Shown: positions 18,600-27,846, counted from the first letter of the stretch. The stretch: 64,000 nucleotides of DNA from Bacillota bacterium (GCA_023388635.1 JAEWFW010000020.1:1-64000), one strand, 5' to 3'. Numbers and translations: made by a program. Notes: generated from the letters alone by a model not told the origin.

Positions 18600-19685
18600 A
18601 TGAGCCACAGAGTTTATAATTTTAATCCAGGTCCGTCTACCTTGCCTGTGTCTGTCTTACAGAAAGCGCAAGCAGAATTGCTGAACTATAACAACACAGG
18701 GATGTCGATCATGGAACTCAGTCATCGTTCCAAAGATTTTGAAGCGATTATTGAACAGGCAGAGAGTAAAATCAAATCTCTATTACAATTGACTAATGAC
18801 TATCGTGTGTTATTCTTACAGGGCGGCGCCAGCACACAATTCTCTATGATCCCTCTTAACTTTTTAAATGACGGACAAGAAGCAAACTACGTGGTGACAG
18901 GCGCTTTCGCCGATAAAGCATTGAAAGAAGCCGCGTTGATTGGCAAGACTCATATTGCAGCTTCTTCCAAAGATCAGAACTACAATTACATTCCAAGTAT
19001 GGAAGATATCCAATTAAGTAATAACCCTGCTTACTTACATATTACCACGAACAATACTATATTTGGAACTCAATTTAAACAATTTCCAGAATTCGACAAC
19101 ATCCCGTTGATCGCCGATATGTCAAGTGACATTTTATCGAAATCAATTGACGCTAATAAATTTTCCTTAATTTATGCCGGTGCCCAGAAAAATCTCGGTC
19201 CATCCGGTGTGACGGTTGTAGCCTTACGTAACTCTTTGATTGAAGCAAGTAATCAATCGTTACCGACGATGTCGCGCTATGACATTATGGCAAAAAATGA
19301 TTCTCTTTACAATACTCCACCTACATTCAGCATTTATTTGCTTAATCTCGTACTCGATTGGATACAGGAACAAGGTGGTATCACAGAATTGGAGTGTCAT
19401 AATCAAGAGAAAGCAAGCTACATCTACAAGGCAATCGACGACAGCAATGGCTTTTATAAGGGACATGCGTTGCCGGAATTCCGCTCCGATATGAACATCA
19501 CATTCACTCTGGCGAATGCTGATTTAGAACAAGCATTCATCGCCGCTGCCGCTGAGCGGAATATCATCGGTATTAAGGGGCATCGCTCTGTGGGAGGCAT
19601 GCGTGCCTCTGTATACAACGCAATGGAAAAAGCAGGCTGCTTAGCTTTGGCGGAGCTCATGAAGGAATTCCAGAAAAATCACTAA
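18600..19685 (+). CDS. serC: Phosphoserine aminotransferase
   Basis: A PLP enzyme that makes 3-phosphoserine from 3-phosphohydroxypyruvate and glutamate in serine synthesis. The 361-residue length is standard. The N-terminal NFNPGPSTLP and the cofactor lysine Lys197 in YAGAQKNLGPSG are diagnostic, and the C-terminal GHRSVGGMRASVYNAM is the substrate-binding motif. The ATG follows AGGAGGGT. It is a single-gene unit, since serA and serB are not adjacent. Confidence 0.97.
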   Translation: MSHRVYNFNPGPSTLPVSVLQKAQAELLNYNNTGMSIMELSHRSKDFEAIIEQAESKIKSLLQLTNDYRVLFLQGGASTQFSMIPLNFLNDGQEANYVVTGAFADKALKEAALIGKTHIAASSKDQNYNYIPSMEDIQLSNNPAYLHITTNNTIFGTQFKQFPEFDNIPLIADMSSDILSKSIDANKFSLIYAGAQKNLGPSGVTVVALRNSLIEASNQSLPTMSRYDIMAKNDSLYNTPPTFSIYLLNLVLDWIQEQGGITELECHNQEKASYIYKAIDDSNGFYKGHALPEFRSDMNITFTLANADLEQAFIAAAAERNIIGIKGHRSVGGMRASVYNAMEKAGCLALAELMKEFQKNH

Positions 19686-19698
19686 TTACGAAATAAAG

Positions 19699-19726
19699 AA
19701 CCGCAGGTGCGCTAACACCTACGGTT
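19699..19726 (+). terminator. Hairpin after serC
   Basis: AACCG/CGGTT and GGTG/CACC pair across a 2 x 2 internal loop, 13 bases after the serC stop. The T-tract is poor, so it may stabilise the 3' end while the stronger hairpin at 19777 terminates. Confidence 0.5.
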
Positions 19727-19776
19727 TGTACAAATAGCTTGACCCGTAAAAGAAATCGGCTCACAAGTTTAGGTCG

Positions 19777-19822
19777 AGAACTAGACCACAATTCCTTCAC
19801 AGGGCGGTCTAGTTCTTTTTAT
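19777..19822 (+). terminator. Terminator after serC
   Basis: AGAACTAGACC and GGTCTAGTTCT form a perfect 11 bp stem with an 18-base loop, followed by TTTTTATT. It ends serC transcription just before the convergent fic gene. Confidence 0.8.
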
Positions 19823-19824
19823 TA

Positions 19825-20556
19825 TTATGCTAAAATCTGAATATATTTCTCCAACGATTCTTGAACATATCCTGAAATTAATTTTACCATTGCATCTGGA
19901 TTACCTGATTGATGATATTGTGTAAAACAATCATAGTATTTGCGCCGATCCGAGAATTTCACATTGATTACTGGATACCCTTCTTTCATAAGCTCCAAAT
20001 TTAATAACAATCGACCTGTGCGTCCGTTACCATCAATAAAGGGGTGGATACTCTCAAATTTCAGGTGGAATAACGAGATCCGTTCGATAGGATGTAGCAC
20101 CTTCTTCATGTTTCTGTACTCAATTATCAGTTGTTCCATTTGCACCGGAACAAGATACGGCTGAGGAGGTTCGTGTGTGGCTCCCATTATACGAACTGGT
20201 ATTTGACGATACACGCCTTTATCTGCGGGTTTATGCATTAGCACAATGCTGTGAATGTCTTGAATCACTTTCTCAGATAAAGTTACATTTTCTTTTACCA
20301 GTGATTCTACATATAAGTATGCCTCTTTATGGCTGATAACTTCCAAATGCTCTTTCAAAGGCTTTTCAGCAATCGTAATACCTTCGTTTATAATCAATGC
20401 TGTTTCTTGTAACGTAAGAGTGTTTCCCTCTATCGCATTGGAATTGTAAGTGAAATCTATAAGAAACTCATCTCGTAACCGCTCGACTTCTCCCTCACTT
20501 AAAGGGCGGCATGTATTTAATTTTTTAAGCAATTGGTCAATATGGTTAAAGTCCAT
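19825..20556 (-). CDS. Fic-domain AMPylase-like protein
   Basis: A 243-residue Fic protein with the full active-site motif HPFIDGNGRTGR (171-182), which transfers AMP or another nucleotide moiety to hydroxyl groups on target proteins. The inhibitory motif SNAIEGN (39-45) is in the N-terminal region, as in class II Fic proteins, where the Glu blocks ATP binding. Activity is therefore probably self-restrained. The ATG follows GGGAGGC. There is no antitoxin-like neighbour. It stands alone between unrelated genes, consistent with an acquired accessory gene, and its target is unknown. Confidence 0.92.
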   Translation of the reverse strand: MDFNHIDQLLKKLNTCRPLSEGEVERLRDEFLIDFTYNSNAIEGNTLTLQETALIINEGITIAEKPLKEHLEVISHKEAYLYVESLVKENVTLSEKVIQDIHSIVLMHKPADKGVYRQIPVRIMGATHEPPQPYLVPVQMEQLIIEYRNMKKVLHPIERISLFHLKFESIHPFIDGNGRTGRLLLNLELMKEGYPVINVKFSDRRKYYDCFTQYHQSGNPDAMVKLISGYVQESLEKYIQILA

Positions 20557-20751
20557 GTTGGGAAGCCTCCCATTATTTATTTTATACGTGCGCTAGCGCA
20601 TTTATCATACTATTATTTGGCGAAATCGTCTATGTTCATACTTAACCTTTTTCCCAGCTATCATGTTTACAATTAAGCCATCCTCCAAGCTCGTTTACTT
20701 CTGGATTCCCTCTTGATGTTTCTGTGATTGTTTAGCACTAAACTGTCTCTC

Positions 20752-20787
20752 AAAAAAGGTCTTTTCCTAATTGGAAAAGACCTTTTT
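20752..20787 (-). terminator. Terminator overlapping the 3' end of the M23 peptidase gene
   Basis: AAAAAGGTCTTTTCC and its complement form a near-perfect stem with a 5-base loop and a T-run on the minus strand. The 5' arm contains the last codons of the gene, and the stop codon begins in the loop. Confidence 0.88.
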
Positions 20788-21966
20788 CAATATTCCCACG
20801 GTTTGCTCAGGAGATAGACCTTCCCAGAATAGCTGACCATCAATCAGTATATCCAAATGCAGATGCACTCCTTCGTCATTTCCTTCCACTCCGTAACTCG
20901 TGCCGGAATTGCCTGCTTTGCCAATGACTTGTCCTTTGCTAACCGGTTTCCCCACTTGGACATCGTCTGCAATTTGATCCAAATGCACATATCTGCCGAT
21001 CACTCCATTGGAATGCTGTATCCATATCGAACGCCCTCTGACTTCGTCTAATATATATTCAGGAGTTATCGGGCGCTGAGAGGCAATCGCCAGTAGTTGA
21101 TCTCGATCATTTTTTTGCAGTTCAACATAACCATGGTCAGCACGGATGACAATCCCCTGATCCATTGACAGAATATCTGTCATTTTATTGACTATGACCC
21201 CCGATGTAAAAGCGTACATATCTAATCCCTCATGGTAGCCATTACGGTACGGTCGCGGAGCCCCCGGCCACTGCGACGACTTCGGTGTTACAGTCGCCCC
21301 GGCTATTGGACAGGCAAGGTTGACCATCCGCTCATTTCGCTGCTCTACGCTCCATTCCTTGACCGGAGCATTCCCCCCTGCCGCTTGCACTTCACGTGCA
21401 AACAGTTCTGCGTCTGACAAATACAAATATCGCTGTCCAGGTTCCTCATGCTTTTTTTGTATCTCATAGCCTAAACCATACTTGATGAAATCCGAACAAA
21501 CAGCGGTACCATTTTCTGTCTGGCTAATACCGTCACGCATCGGAAAATACCGGTGATGCTCCTTACCCACATTCGTTCCTTCAATATATTGAAAATGCCG
21601 TTCATCGATATAAAGATCGTGTATTCGTTCCTCCGAATTAAACTCCCACCGGATATCGCCTTTCATCCATGTTTCCATATCCGACAGTAAAACATAATTG
21701 ACTTCCGACGACTGCCAATCGTCATCTGACGAATCACCCTTTTCAAATGCTTTGATGCGCTCGAGCTCAGGCAAAATATTTGTCGGAGATAATGGTGGAT
21801 CGTCCGCACCGACATCAGGCTGCTCACCCAGATTGACATTGGGTACTTCATTCAGCCTGTCCCCTCCGGGTGCCACATCCTCTTCTTTATGTTGTGAAAT
21901 ATACATCCCTAATACAAATACACATAGCAGAAAAATTACAATACCTGACGTTACATGCCTTTTCAA
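20767..21966 (-). CDS. Membrane-anchored M23 peptidase family protein
   Basis: About 399 residues. An N-terminal membrane anchor (about 9-22) is followed by a Pro/Asp-rich linker and then a region of about 130 residues with strand-rich hydrophobic blocks that resembles copper-amine-oxidase-like stalk repeats (weak recognition). The C-terminal 180 residues are a LytM/M23 zinc endopeptidase-type domain with YHEGLD and HLHLDI supplying the metal ligands. It would act on wall peptides outside the membrane. A TTG start after AGGGG is preferred; an ATG nine bases upstream abuts the ribosome site. Confidence 0.85.
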   Translation of the reverse strand: MKRHVTSGIVIFLLCVFVLGMYISQHKEEDVAPGGDRLNEVPNVNLGEQPDVGADDPPLSPTNILPELERIKAFEKGDSSDDDWQSSEVNYVLLSDMETWMKGDIRWEFNSEERIHDLYIDERHFQYIEGTNVGKEHHRYFPMRDGISQTENGTAVCSDFIKYGLGYEIQKKHEEPGQRYLYLSDAELFAREVQAAGGNAPVKEWSVEQRNERMVNLACPIAGATVTPKSSQWPGAPRPYRNGYHEGLDMYAFTSGVIVNKMTDILSMDQGIVIRADHGYVELQKNDRDQLLAIASQRPITPEYILDEVRGRSIWIQHSNGVIGRYVHLDQIADDVQVGKPVSKGQVIGKAGNSGTSYGVEGNDEGVHLHLDILIDGQLFWEGLSPEQTVGILKKVFSN

Positions 21967-22200
21967 AGAAATCATCCCCTATGATTACAATACTCCCACA
22001 CAAGCGTTCCTTCGCGCCTAAAACTCTGTAATATTATTCTACCATGAAAGCCGCCAATTCAGTCCAATGATGTACAAAACTTCATAATTACCGTGACAAA
22101 TACCTTTGATGTTAAAAGTACTATTTATAGGATTTATGAATGATAACTGCCATTTTACTAATAATAACAGTAATTGATAACTATGGAGGTGCTGTTTCTT

Positions 22201-22884
22201 TTGCGAAGAAAACTTATAATCCTGATGACATTCACGTTGTTAATGAATCTGCTGCTGATTTCCAGTATGGATAGTCTACCTACACAACGAATCCTTCAGC
22301 ACGGAAGCCAAGGAAGTGATGTCACAGAACTACAAACTCGATTAAAACAGTTAGGTTATTATACATCACCAGTGGATGGCAAGTTTGGCTGGAATACATA
22401 CTGGGCAGTGCGAAAGTTTCAGGCAGACTACGGCTTAAAAGTTGATGGAAAAGCCGGTGCACAGACATGGACGGCACTGCGTAATAACACGTACACTCCA
22501 TCTACTACAACGACACCTAAAGGATTTTCCGACCAAGATGTTAATTTACTCGTACATTTGGTACATGGCGAAGCCCGAGGTGAATCCTATACCGGGCAAG
22601 TTGCCGTCGCCGCTGTCGTCCTAAACAGAGTGAAAAGCTCCCAATTCCCCAATACTATATCAGGGGTTATCTTTGAGCCTAGAGCATTTACAGCAGTCGA
22701 TGACGGTCAAATCTGGATCACTCCCAGCAGTCCGAATATACGCAATGCCGTATTGGATGCGATCAATGGCTGGGATCCGAGTAGCGGCGCCCTGTATTAT
22801 TTCAATCCTGATACAGCGACTAGTGCTTGGATATGGAGCCGCCCGCAAATAAAAAAAATCGGCAAACATATTTTTTGCCGATAA
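22201..22884 (+). CDS. Second SleB-like spore cortex-lytic enzyme
   Basis: A 227-residue paralogue of the enzyme at 9813-10550 with the same order: N-terminal hydrophobic helix (about 4-22), peptidoglycan-binding repeat (about 33-95, HGSQGSDVTELQTRL) and Hydrolase_2 domain with VHGEARGE (121-128). The end of the protein (GWDPSSGALYYFNPDTATS onward) is nearly identical in pattern to the first copy. The start is a TTG after GGAGGTG. There is no ypeB beside it, so it may share the YpeB encoded at 8407 or act independently. Confidence 0.9.
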   Translation: MRRKLIILMTFTLLMNLLLISSMDSLPTQRILQHGSQGSDVTELQTRLKQLGYYTSPVDGKFGWNTYWAVRKFQADYGLKVDGKAGAQTWTALRNNTYTPSTTTTPKGFSDQDVNLLVHLVHGEARGESYTGQVAVAAVVLNRVKSSQFPNTISGVIFEPRAFTAVDDGQIWITPSSPNIRNAVLDAINGWDPSSGALYYFNPDTATSAWIWSRPQIKKIGKHIFCR

Positions 22885-22893
22885 TATAGTCAC

Positions 22894-22968
22894 GAAAACC
22901 GCTGCGAGCGCAATATGCTATCTAAGTATCTACCATTAGAAAGCATACTTGGACAAACAGCGGTTTTC
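22894..22968 (+). terminator. Nested hairpin after the second sleB
   Basis: GAAAACCGCTG and CAGCGGTTTTC form an 11 bp outer stem around a 53-base interior. The interior can fold in two competing ways (TATGCT/AGCATA or AAGTAT/ATACTT). A weak T-rich tail follows. It probably terminates the second sleB gene, though the size and nested form are unusual. Confidence 0.5.
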
Positions 22969-23024
22969 TATATTTATTTACCCTTTTTTACTACTTACCT
23001 TTTGTTACCATTTACTTTTTATTA

Positions 23025-24185
23025 TCACTTACTCACCTTTTCAATCGCGGACTGTAAATCTTCGATCAAATCTCGTGCGTCTTCAATGCCGACGGATACG
23101 CGTAACAGTGAATTCGTAATCCCCAGCGATTGGCGATACTCTTCCGGCATATCGCCATGTGTTTGAAATGACGGAATCGTAATTAAAGATTCGACTCCCC
23201 CAAGACTTTCGGCAAAAGAAAATATCTGTAATTCCGGCAAAAGCTTGATCGCGACATCCTCCCGTTTGAGACGCAATGCCACCATGGCGCCGTCATCTGA
23301 TGCCTGATTGCGATGGATCGCATGACCGGGATGGTTGTCCAGCCCCGGATAATATACATCTTCGATCCAACGGCTGCCTTCTGTAACTGCCCATTCGACA
23401 ATCTTCTTCGCATTGGCAGTCTGTCGCTCCATACGCAGTCCTAATGTCTTCAAACTCCTCAATAGCAGCCATGAATCTCCAGGCGACAATACATTGCCGA
23501 CCGTATTCTGTATAAATCCAATTTTCTCCGCCAATGTCGCATCTTGTACGACGATTGCTCCGGCAAGCAAATCATTATGTCCCGCTAAATATTTCGTTCC
23601 ACTGTAAACAGTGATATCGGCACCCAATTCCAATGGTCGTTGATAATATGCCGTCATAAACGTATTATCGACGATCAACAATGCCGATTTACTTTTACAT
23701 AATTGCGAACATCGGCGGATATCGGTAATTTTCATCAGCGGATTGGACGGTGTTTCAATTAGGAGTGCGCAAGTGTTATTTTTCCAGGCTTGTTCGATTT
23801 TCGCGTATGAAGTAGTATCGACAAAATCAGCTTCAATGCCGTATGAATACAAATGCTGTTTCAAAAGCCGATACGTACCGCCATACAAGTCTTCCGACAA
23901 CAAAATGTGATCTCCTGCTTTAAACAGACCCATTACAGTAGATAATGCCGCCATGCCCGAAGCAAATGCAAAGGCAAATTGACTGTCTTCTAATTTGGCA
24001 ATTGCCAGCTCTGCTTGCTGCCTCGTCGGATTGGCTGTGCGCGCATAATCAAATCCTGTACTTTGTCCGACCCCAGGATGGCGATAGGTCGCGGAATGAT
24101 AGATCGGCGTGCTGATTGCCCCGTATTTTTCATCTCTGATTACACCTAATTGCGCTATGATTGTGTCTTTCTGATATTTTCCCAT
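23025..24185 (-). CDS. PLP-dependent trans-sulfuration enzyme (cystathionine gamma-synthase/lyase family)
   Basis: A 386-residue member of the Cys/Met metabolism PLP family. The cofactor lysine lies in YSGTKYLAGHNDLLAG, and other family blocks include RTANPTRQQAELAIAKLE and the SLGGVESLI motif. Control by the SAM riboswitch just upstream points to methionine synthesis (MetI-like cystathionine gamma-synthase or O-acylhomoserine sulfhydrylase). The sequence alone does not settle synthase versus lyase. An ATG at 24227 lies inside the riboswitch terminator, so the ATG after GAGGAGTG was chosen. Confidence 0.9.
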   Translation of the reverse strand: MGKYQKDTIIAQLGVIRDEKYGAISTPIYHSATYRHPGVGQSTGFDYARTANPTRQQAELAIAKLEDSQFAFAFASGMAALSTVMGLFKAGDHILLSEDLYGGTYRLLKQHLYSYGIEADFVDTTSYAKIEQAWKNNTCALLIETPSNPLMKITDIRRCSQLCKSKSALLIVDNTFMTAYYQRPLELGADITVYSGTKYLAGHNDLLAGAIVVQDATLAEKIGFIQNTVGNVLSPGDSWLLLRSLKTLGLRMERQTANAKKIVEWAVTEGSRWIEDVYYPGLDNHPGHAIHRNQASDDGAMVALRLKREDVAIKLLPELQIFSFAESLGGVESLITIPSFQTHGDMPEEYRQSLGITNSLLRVSVGIEDARDLIEDLQSAIEKVSK

Positions 24186-24203
24186 TGACCGACCACACTC
24201 CTC

Positions 24204-24368
24204 TAAATTAAAATAAGCTTTCTCCATGGAGAAAGCTCAATGTCTATTGCGATCATTAACTTTCTCTCATCTGCCAGAAACTAATCTGCAGGATTTGGCA
24301 CCTCATGATATGACATCATCGGTTGCCGGGCTTCATCGGGCCAGTCCCTCCACCACTCTTGATAAGAG
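24204..24368 (-). promoter_or_regulatory. SAM-I (S-box) riboswitch
   Basis: On the minus strand the aptamer opens with CTCTTATC, which pairs with GATGAGAG (24264-24271) as P1. It contains the S-box core GAGGGACTGGCCCGATGAAG followed by CCCGGCAACC and GGTGCCAAATCC. The expression platform is a terminator (AGCTTTCTCC/GGAGAAAGCT, 24204-24237) whose 5' arm can pair instead with GAGAAAG just after P1. High SAM should therefore terminate transcription before the metI-like gene. Confidence 0.95.
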
Positions 24369-24386
24369 TTTTTTATTTTTTATTAA

Positions 24387-24414
24387 ATCATAGCAAATAA
24401 ATCTGAAAAGTCAA
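24387..24414 (-). promoter_or_regulatory. Promoter of the S-box leader
   Basis: On the minus strand TTGACT (24409-24414) is followed by a 16-base spacer and TATGAT (24387-24392), about 20 bases upstream of the riboswitch. An AT-rich inverted repeat (TTGATAA/TTATCAA, 24412-24438) lies between it and the ddl stop and may terminate ddl. Confidence 0.55.
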
Positions 24415-24440
24415 TATTTTGATAATTTTTTATCAATATT

Positions 24441-25388
24441 TTAACGATATTTCTTTTGGGCGGTACGAACTACTTTGTCGAGCATATCACCGTAGGACAA
24501 GCCAATGCTCTTTGCCGCATCGGGAAATAAGCTCGTATCTGTCATGCCCGGCAATGTGTTAATTTCCAGAATGACCGGCTCCCCTTGATCGGGAACGATA
24601 AAATCGACGCGCGAGTATGTCTCACAGCCGAGGGCGTTATGTGCTTTGATAGCCCATTGCTGCAATAATTCCGTCGTTTGTTCCGATAAGCGCGCCGGAA
24701 TGATATGCTCTGATCCTCCGGGAGCGTATTTGGACTCGTAATCATAGTACGCATTTTTCGGCACAATTTCGATTACCGGAAATGCCATAATATCATCATC
24801 GGTTCCCAATACGGCTACCGTCACTTCGATACCTTTAACATATTCTTCAATCAAAACCTGAGAATCGAATTGAGTTGCCAATTGCAGCCCTTGTATTAAC
24901 TCTTCGCGGTCGCCGGCAATTGTCAGACCAATCGTTGATCCTTCATGGTTCGGCTTAATGACGACGGGAAAAGTAAATTGCCGCTCAATACTGCTGATCA
25001 ATTTGTCGATATCCTGTTTAATTTCCTTCGGGCGTACAATCATTTCCTGCGCCACGCGAATACCTGCCATCGCAAAATGCTTTTTGGACAAAGATTTATT
25101 CATTGCCAGTGCGCTAGCTAGTACCCCTGAGCCGACATAGGGAATATTGAGAATCTCTAGCAGACTTTGAATTCTTCCATCTTCTCCGTATTTTCCATGT
25201 AGAGCAATATAGACAAATTCCGGTTTATCGGCAAGCAGTTCTTGAATCAACTGCTCGTGATCGGTATACGCGATTTTTTTTATCTCATAGCCTTTTTCAG
25301 CCAATGCTTTGCTCACGCATTCTCCACTTCTCTTGGACACTTCTTTTTCACTCGATAATCCACCATAAATAACCGTAATCTTTTCCAA
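24441..25388 (-). CDS. ddl: D-alanine--D-alanine ligase
   Basis: An ATP-grasp enzyme joining two D-alanines for the peptidoglycan pentapeptide. The 315 residues include the N-terminal YGGLSSEKEVSKRSG, the glycine-rich NHEGSTIGLT loop, EYVKGIEVTVAVLG and the metal-binding EINTLPGMTDTSLFPDAA. The start is TTG with GAGGAGG 7 bases upstream. It is monocistronic, away from the mur genes in the last part of the window. Confidence 0.96.
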   Translation of the reverse strand: MEKITVIYGGLSSEKEVSKRSGECVSKALAEKGYEIKKIAYTDHEQLIQELLADKPEFVYIALHGKYGEDGRIQSLLEILNIPYVGSGVLASALAMNKSLSKKHFAMAGIRVAQEMIVRPKEIKQDIDKLISSIERQFTFPVVIKPNHEGSTIGLTIAGDREELIQGLQLATQFDSQVLIEEYVKGIEVTVAVLGTDDDIMAFPVIEIVPKNAYYDYESKYAPGGSEHIIPARLSEQTTELLQQWAIKAHNALGCETYSRVDFIVPDQGEPVILEINTLPGMTDTSLFPDAAKSIGLSYGDMLDKVVRTAQKKYR

Positions 25389-25536
25389 CTTCGTTCCTCC
25401 TCTATATTATCTATAGCAAGTAGTTTCACAGCTACTAATTTTTCCATTGAAATTAGTCAGGTAAAAATATTCAGTAAGATCTTCTCACGCAATGTGCTAT
25501 AATATATTTGACACTATAACACAAAGGAGCTTAATC

Positions 25537-26700
25537 ATGACAGCAACTTTCAAAATTTTTCACACCACAAAACTACATATGTTGGTCACACTGCTCGTAA
25601 TCGGACTTCTATTGACAGGTTGTCAAAGCAGCCCCCCGGCAGAAAGCTCTCAGCAAAATCCGCAAGAAAATGTTCTATCGCCATCCGGTGACAATCAATC
25701 GGAAGCAAATACTCCATCCGGCTCTGAGCCGCCTGAAACTTCCGACCCAAGCGATCCTGCATCTGCAGCCAACCAGCTTTCTGATGAACAGCTAAACACA
25801 ATGGCTGTCAATGAGCTCGGAGATGTCATGGTGCTTATGTATCACATTATCGGGGATAAAGAAGACGAATGGGAACGCACCAAAGACAATTTTCGCAATG
25901 ACCTAAAAGTATTATATGAAGAAGGCTATTACTTAGTGACAGCTCGTGATTTCGTAACGGGAACAATGGACGTTCCTGCGGGGAAAACTCCTGTAATTCT
26001 CACGTTTGACGATGCAACCGAAGGTCATTTCCGCTTTATCGAGGGCAGCGACGGTACGTTGACGGTTGATCCTGACTGCGCAGTCGGCATCATTGAAAAT
26101 TTCGCCAAAGAGCACCCTGATTTCGGCATAGCTGCTTCATTTTATGTATATTACCCTGTTCCATTCCGTCAGAACGACCATCCGGAATGGCGTCAGAAAA
26201 AATACGAGTATTTGACAAATTTAGGCATGGAGATTGGCAACCACGCATACAGCCATGAAAATTTGAGCAAGCTCACAGATGAAGAAGTTCAGCAAGCTCT
26301 GATGAAAAATATTCAGTCTACCCAAGCCATATTACCCGACTACTCCGTCGATACATTGGCTCTTCCATACGGCATATCGCCGAAAACAAAGCAATTAGCG
26401 GCAACCGGTAGCTACGAAGGAATGCAATACGACCATAAAGGCGTACTGCTCGTCGGTTCTAACCCTGCTCCTTCGCCATTCTCACAAGATTTTAATCTAC
26501 TCGGCATCCCGAGAATCAGAGCCGCCAGTGTACCAGACGATTTCTTTAATCAGTGGATCAGTCATTTCCAGAACAACCCGGAAAAACGCTATATCAGCGA
26601 TGGCGACCCTGCTTCGATTACCATACCTAAGGAATTGGAGAATCTTGTTGATACAGAGCGCTTCCCAGACAAAAATATTCGCATCTATGAAACGAACTAG
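25537..26700 (+). CDS. Polysaccharide deacetylase lipoprotein
   Basis: A 387-residue exported lipoprotein. The signal peptide ends in a lipobox LLTGC with lipidated Cys29, followed by a Ser/Pro/Glu-rich linker of about 70 residues. The remainder is a NodB-type deacetylase: LTFDDA is the catalytic Asp motif and GNHAYSHENL supplies the zinc histidines. Likely substrates are peptidoglycan or another N-acetylated surface glycan. The ATG after AAAGGAGC was chosen, 45 bases into the open frame. A TATAAT about 40 bases upstream may be its -10. Confidence 0.9.
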   Translation: MTATFKIFHTTKLHMLVTLLVIGLLLTGCQSSPPAESSQQNPQENVLSPSGDNQSEANTPSGSEPPETSDPSDPASAANQLSDEQLNTMAVNELGDVMVLMYHIIGDKEDEWERTKDNFRNDLKVLYEEGYYLVTARDFVTGTMDVPAGKTPVILTFDDATEGHFRFIEGSDGTLTVDPDCAVGIIENFAKEHPDFGIAASFYVYYPVPFRQNDHPEWRQKKYEYLTNLGMEIGNHAYSHENLSKLTDEEVQQALMKNIQSTQAILPDYSVDTLALPYGISPKTKQLAATGSYEGMQYDHKGVLLVGSNPAPSPFSQDFNLLGIPRIRAASVPDDFFNQWISHFQNNPEKRYISDGDPASITIPKELENLVDTERFPDKNIRIYETN

Positions 26701-26784
26701 CTAGTAAAGCGAGCATTTGCATGTAACCATAATACCATTAAAAAGCTGATTTTTATCACATAATTTTAGAGGTGAATACAGAAT

Positions 26785-27540
26785 ATGCAACGTAAAAAAG
26801 TATTAATCGTATACGCACATCCTGACGATGAAAGTTTCGGTAATGCCGGAACGATTGCCAAATATACTGCCAATCAACAAGCAGAATTTTATCTGGCAGT
26901 CGCTACCCGCGGCGAGGCGGGAAAATTGGGCGATCCACCGCTCACAACGCGGGAACAATTAGGATATTATAGAGAGCAAGAATTGAAATCTGCCGGCAAA
27001 ATCATGGGACTAAAAGATATTATCTTTTTAGATTATATTGATGCTACTTTGAGTGTGCTAAGTGCCGAGGATCAGCAGAATTTGATCGGCAAAATTGCCG
27101 ACACCATTCTGGATGTCCGTCCGGATATTCTCATTACGTTCCCAGAGGACGGAATTTCCAAACATAAGGATCACATTGCCATTCATTATATGTGCAATAA
27201 AGCGATTGCTTCGATTGCTGATCAGTATATCATTCCCAAAATATACTATACTGTGTTCCCGGAAAGTGCCTATCTCGCACGCGATCGCGTAGGCTTTGGC
27301 ACACCAGATGCAGAAATAACGACGAAAATCGATATTGCAGATTTCCGCAAACAAAAGGGCGAAGCACTGCTGCAACACAAGACACAGGTATTTTCCATTA
27401 AAAAAGTCTATCCCGCCTTGTGGGAAACAAACGACTGGTCGGTCATGCCAAGCCAAGAATACTTCCAACTGATCAGCCTGCACGGAAAACCTGTCGACTT
27501 TAAAAATTATCGCGAAACTAGCCTGCTAGACAATTTATAA
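26785..27540 (+). CDS. bshB2: Bacillithiol biosynthesis deacetylase, LmbE/PIG-L family
   Basis: A 251-residue zinc-dependent N-acetylglucosaminyl deacetylase-type protein. AHPDDE (11-16) and HKDH (127-130) carry the metal ligands. It most resembles BshB2, which removes the acetyl group from GlcNAc-malate in bacillithiol synthesis. bshA and bshC are not in the window, so another LmbE substrate cannot be excluded. Located 84 bases after the deacetylase lipoprotein gene and possibly co-transcribed with it. Confidence 0.85.
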   Translation: MQRKKVLIVYAHPDDESFGNAGTIAKYTANQQAEFYLAVATRGEAGKLGDPPLTTREQLGYYREQELKSAGKIMGLKDIIFLDYIDATLSVLSAEDQQNLIGKIADTILDVRPDILITFPEDGISKHKDHIAIHYMCNKAIASIADQYIIPKIYYTVFPESAYLARDRVGFGTPDAEITTKIDIADFRKQKGEALLQHKTQVFSIKKVYPALWETNDWSVMPSQEYFQLISLHGKPVDFKNYRETSLLDNL

Positions 27541-27676
27541 TCTATATGTCAGGATACAAGCTTATTAAATAGAAAATTTAGAAATTTTTACAAGCTATAC
27601 ATGTTTCTTTTCTTCTGTAATTATGTTACAATTAATAACAAATATTGCTGAGTACGTGAAACAGGAGTGTGATACT

Positions 27677-27841
27677 GTGTCAAACCATTTATTCCAGACT
27701 GATTACGTTGCCATGACAAATGATGCAGGAAGAAATTCGTGCAATGACCAGCACCAGACGATCACTACGAGTAACTGTTCTTTACCGAATTGGTGGAAAC
27801 GCATAAAAGCAATACAAGTTTTAGAAGAAAATAAGAAATAA
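27677..27841 (+). CDS. Small protein of 54 residues, unknown
   Basis: A GTG start preceded by AGGAG at 9 bases opens a 54-residue frame (begins MSNHLFQTDYVAM), followed at once by a terminator. It is hydrophilic with two cysteines and a tryptophan pair (PNWWKR), ending in a basic helix. No family was recognised. The independent ribosome site and terminator favour a real gene over a chance frame. It lies between bshB2 and the end of the pyrimidine operon. Confidence 0.55.
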   Translation: MSNHLFQTDYVAMTNDAGRNSCNDQHQTITTSNCSLPNWWKRIKAIQVLEENKK

Positions 27842-27846
27842 AAAAA

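Noticed and set aside
19825..20556. Fic toxin-antitoxin pair
   Set aside because: No small antitoxin gene is adjacent; the inhibitory SxxxEG motif is inside the Fic protein itself, so it is a class II self-inhibited protein.
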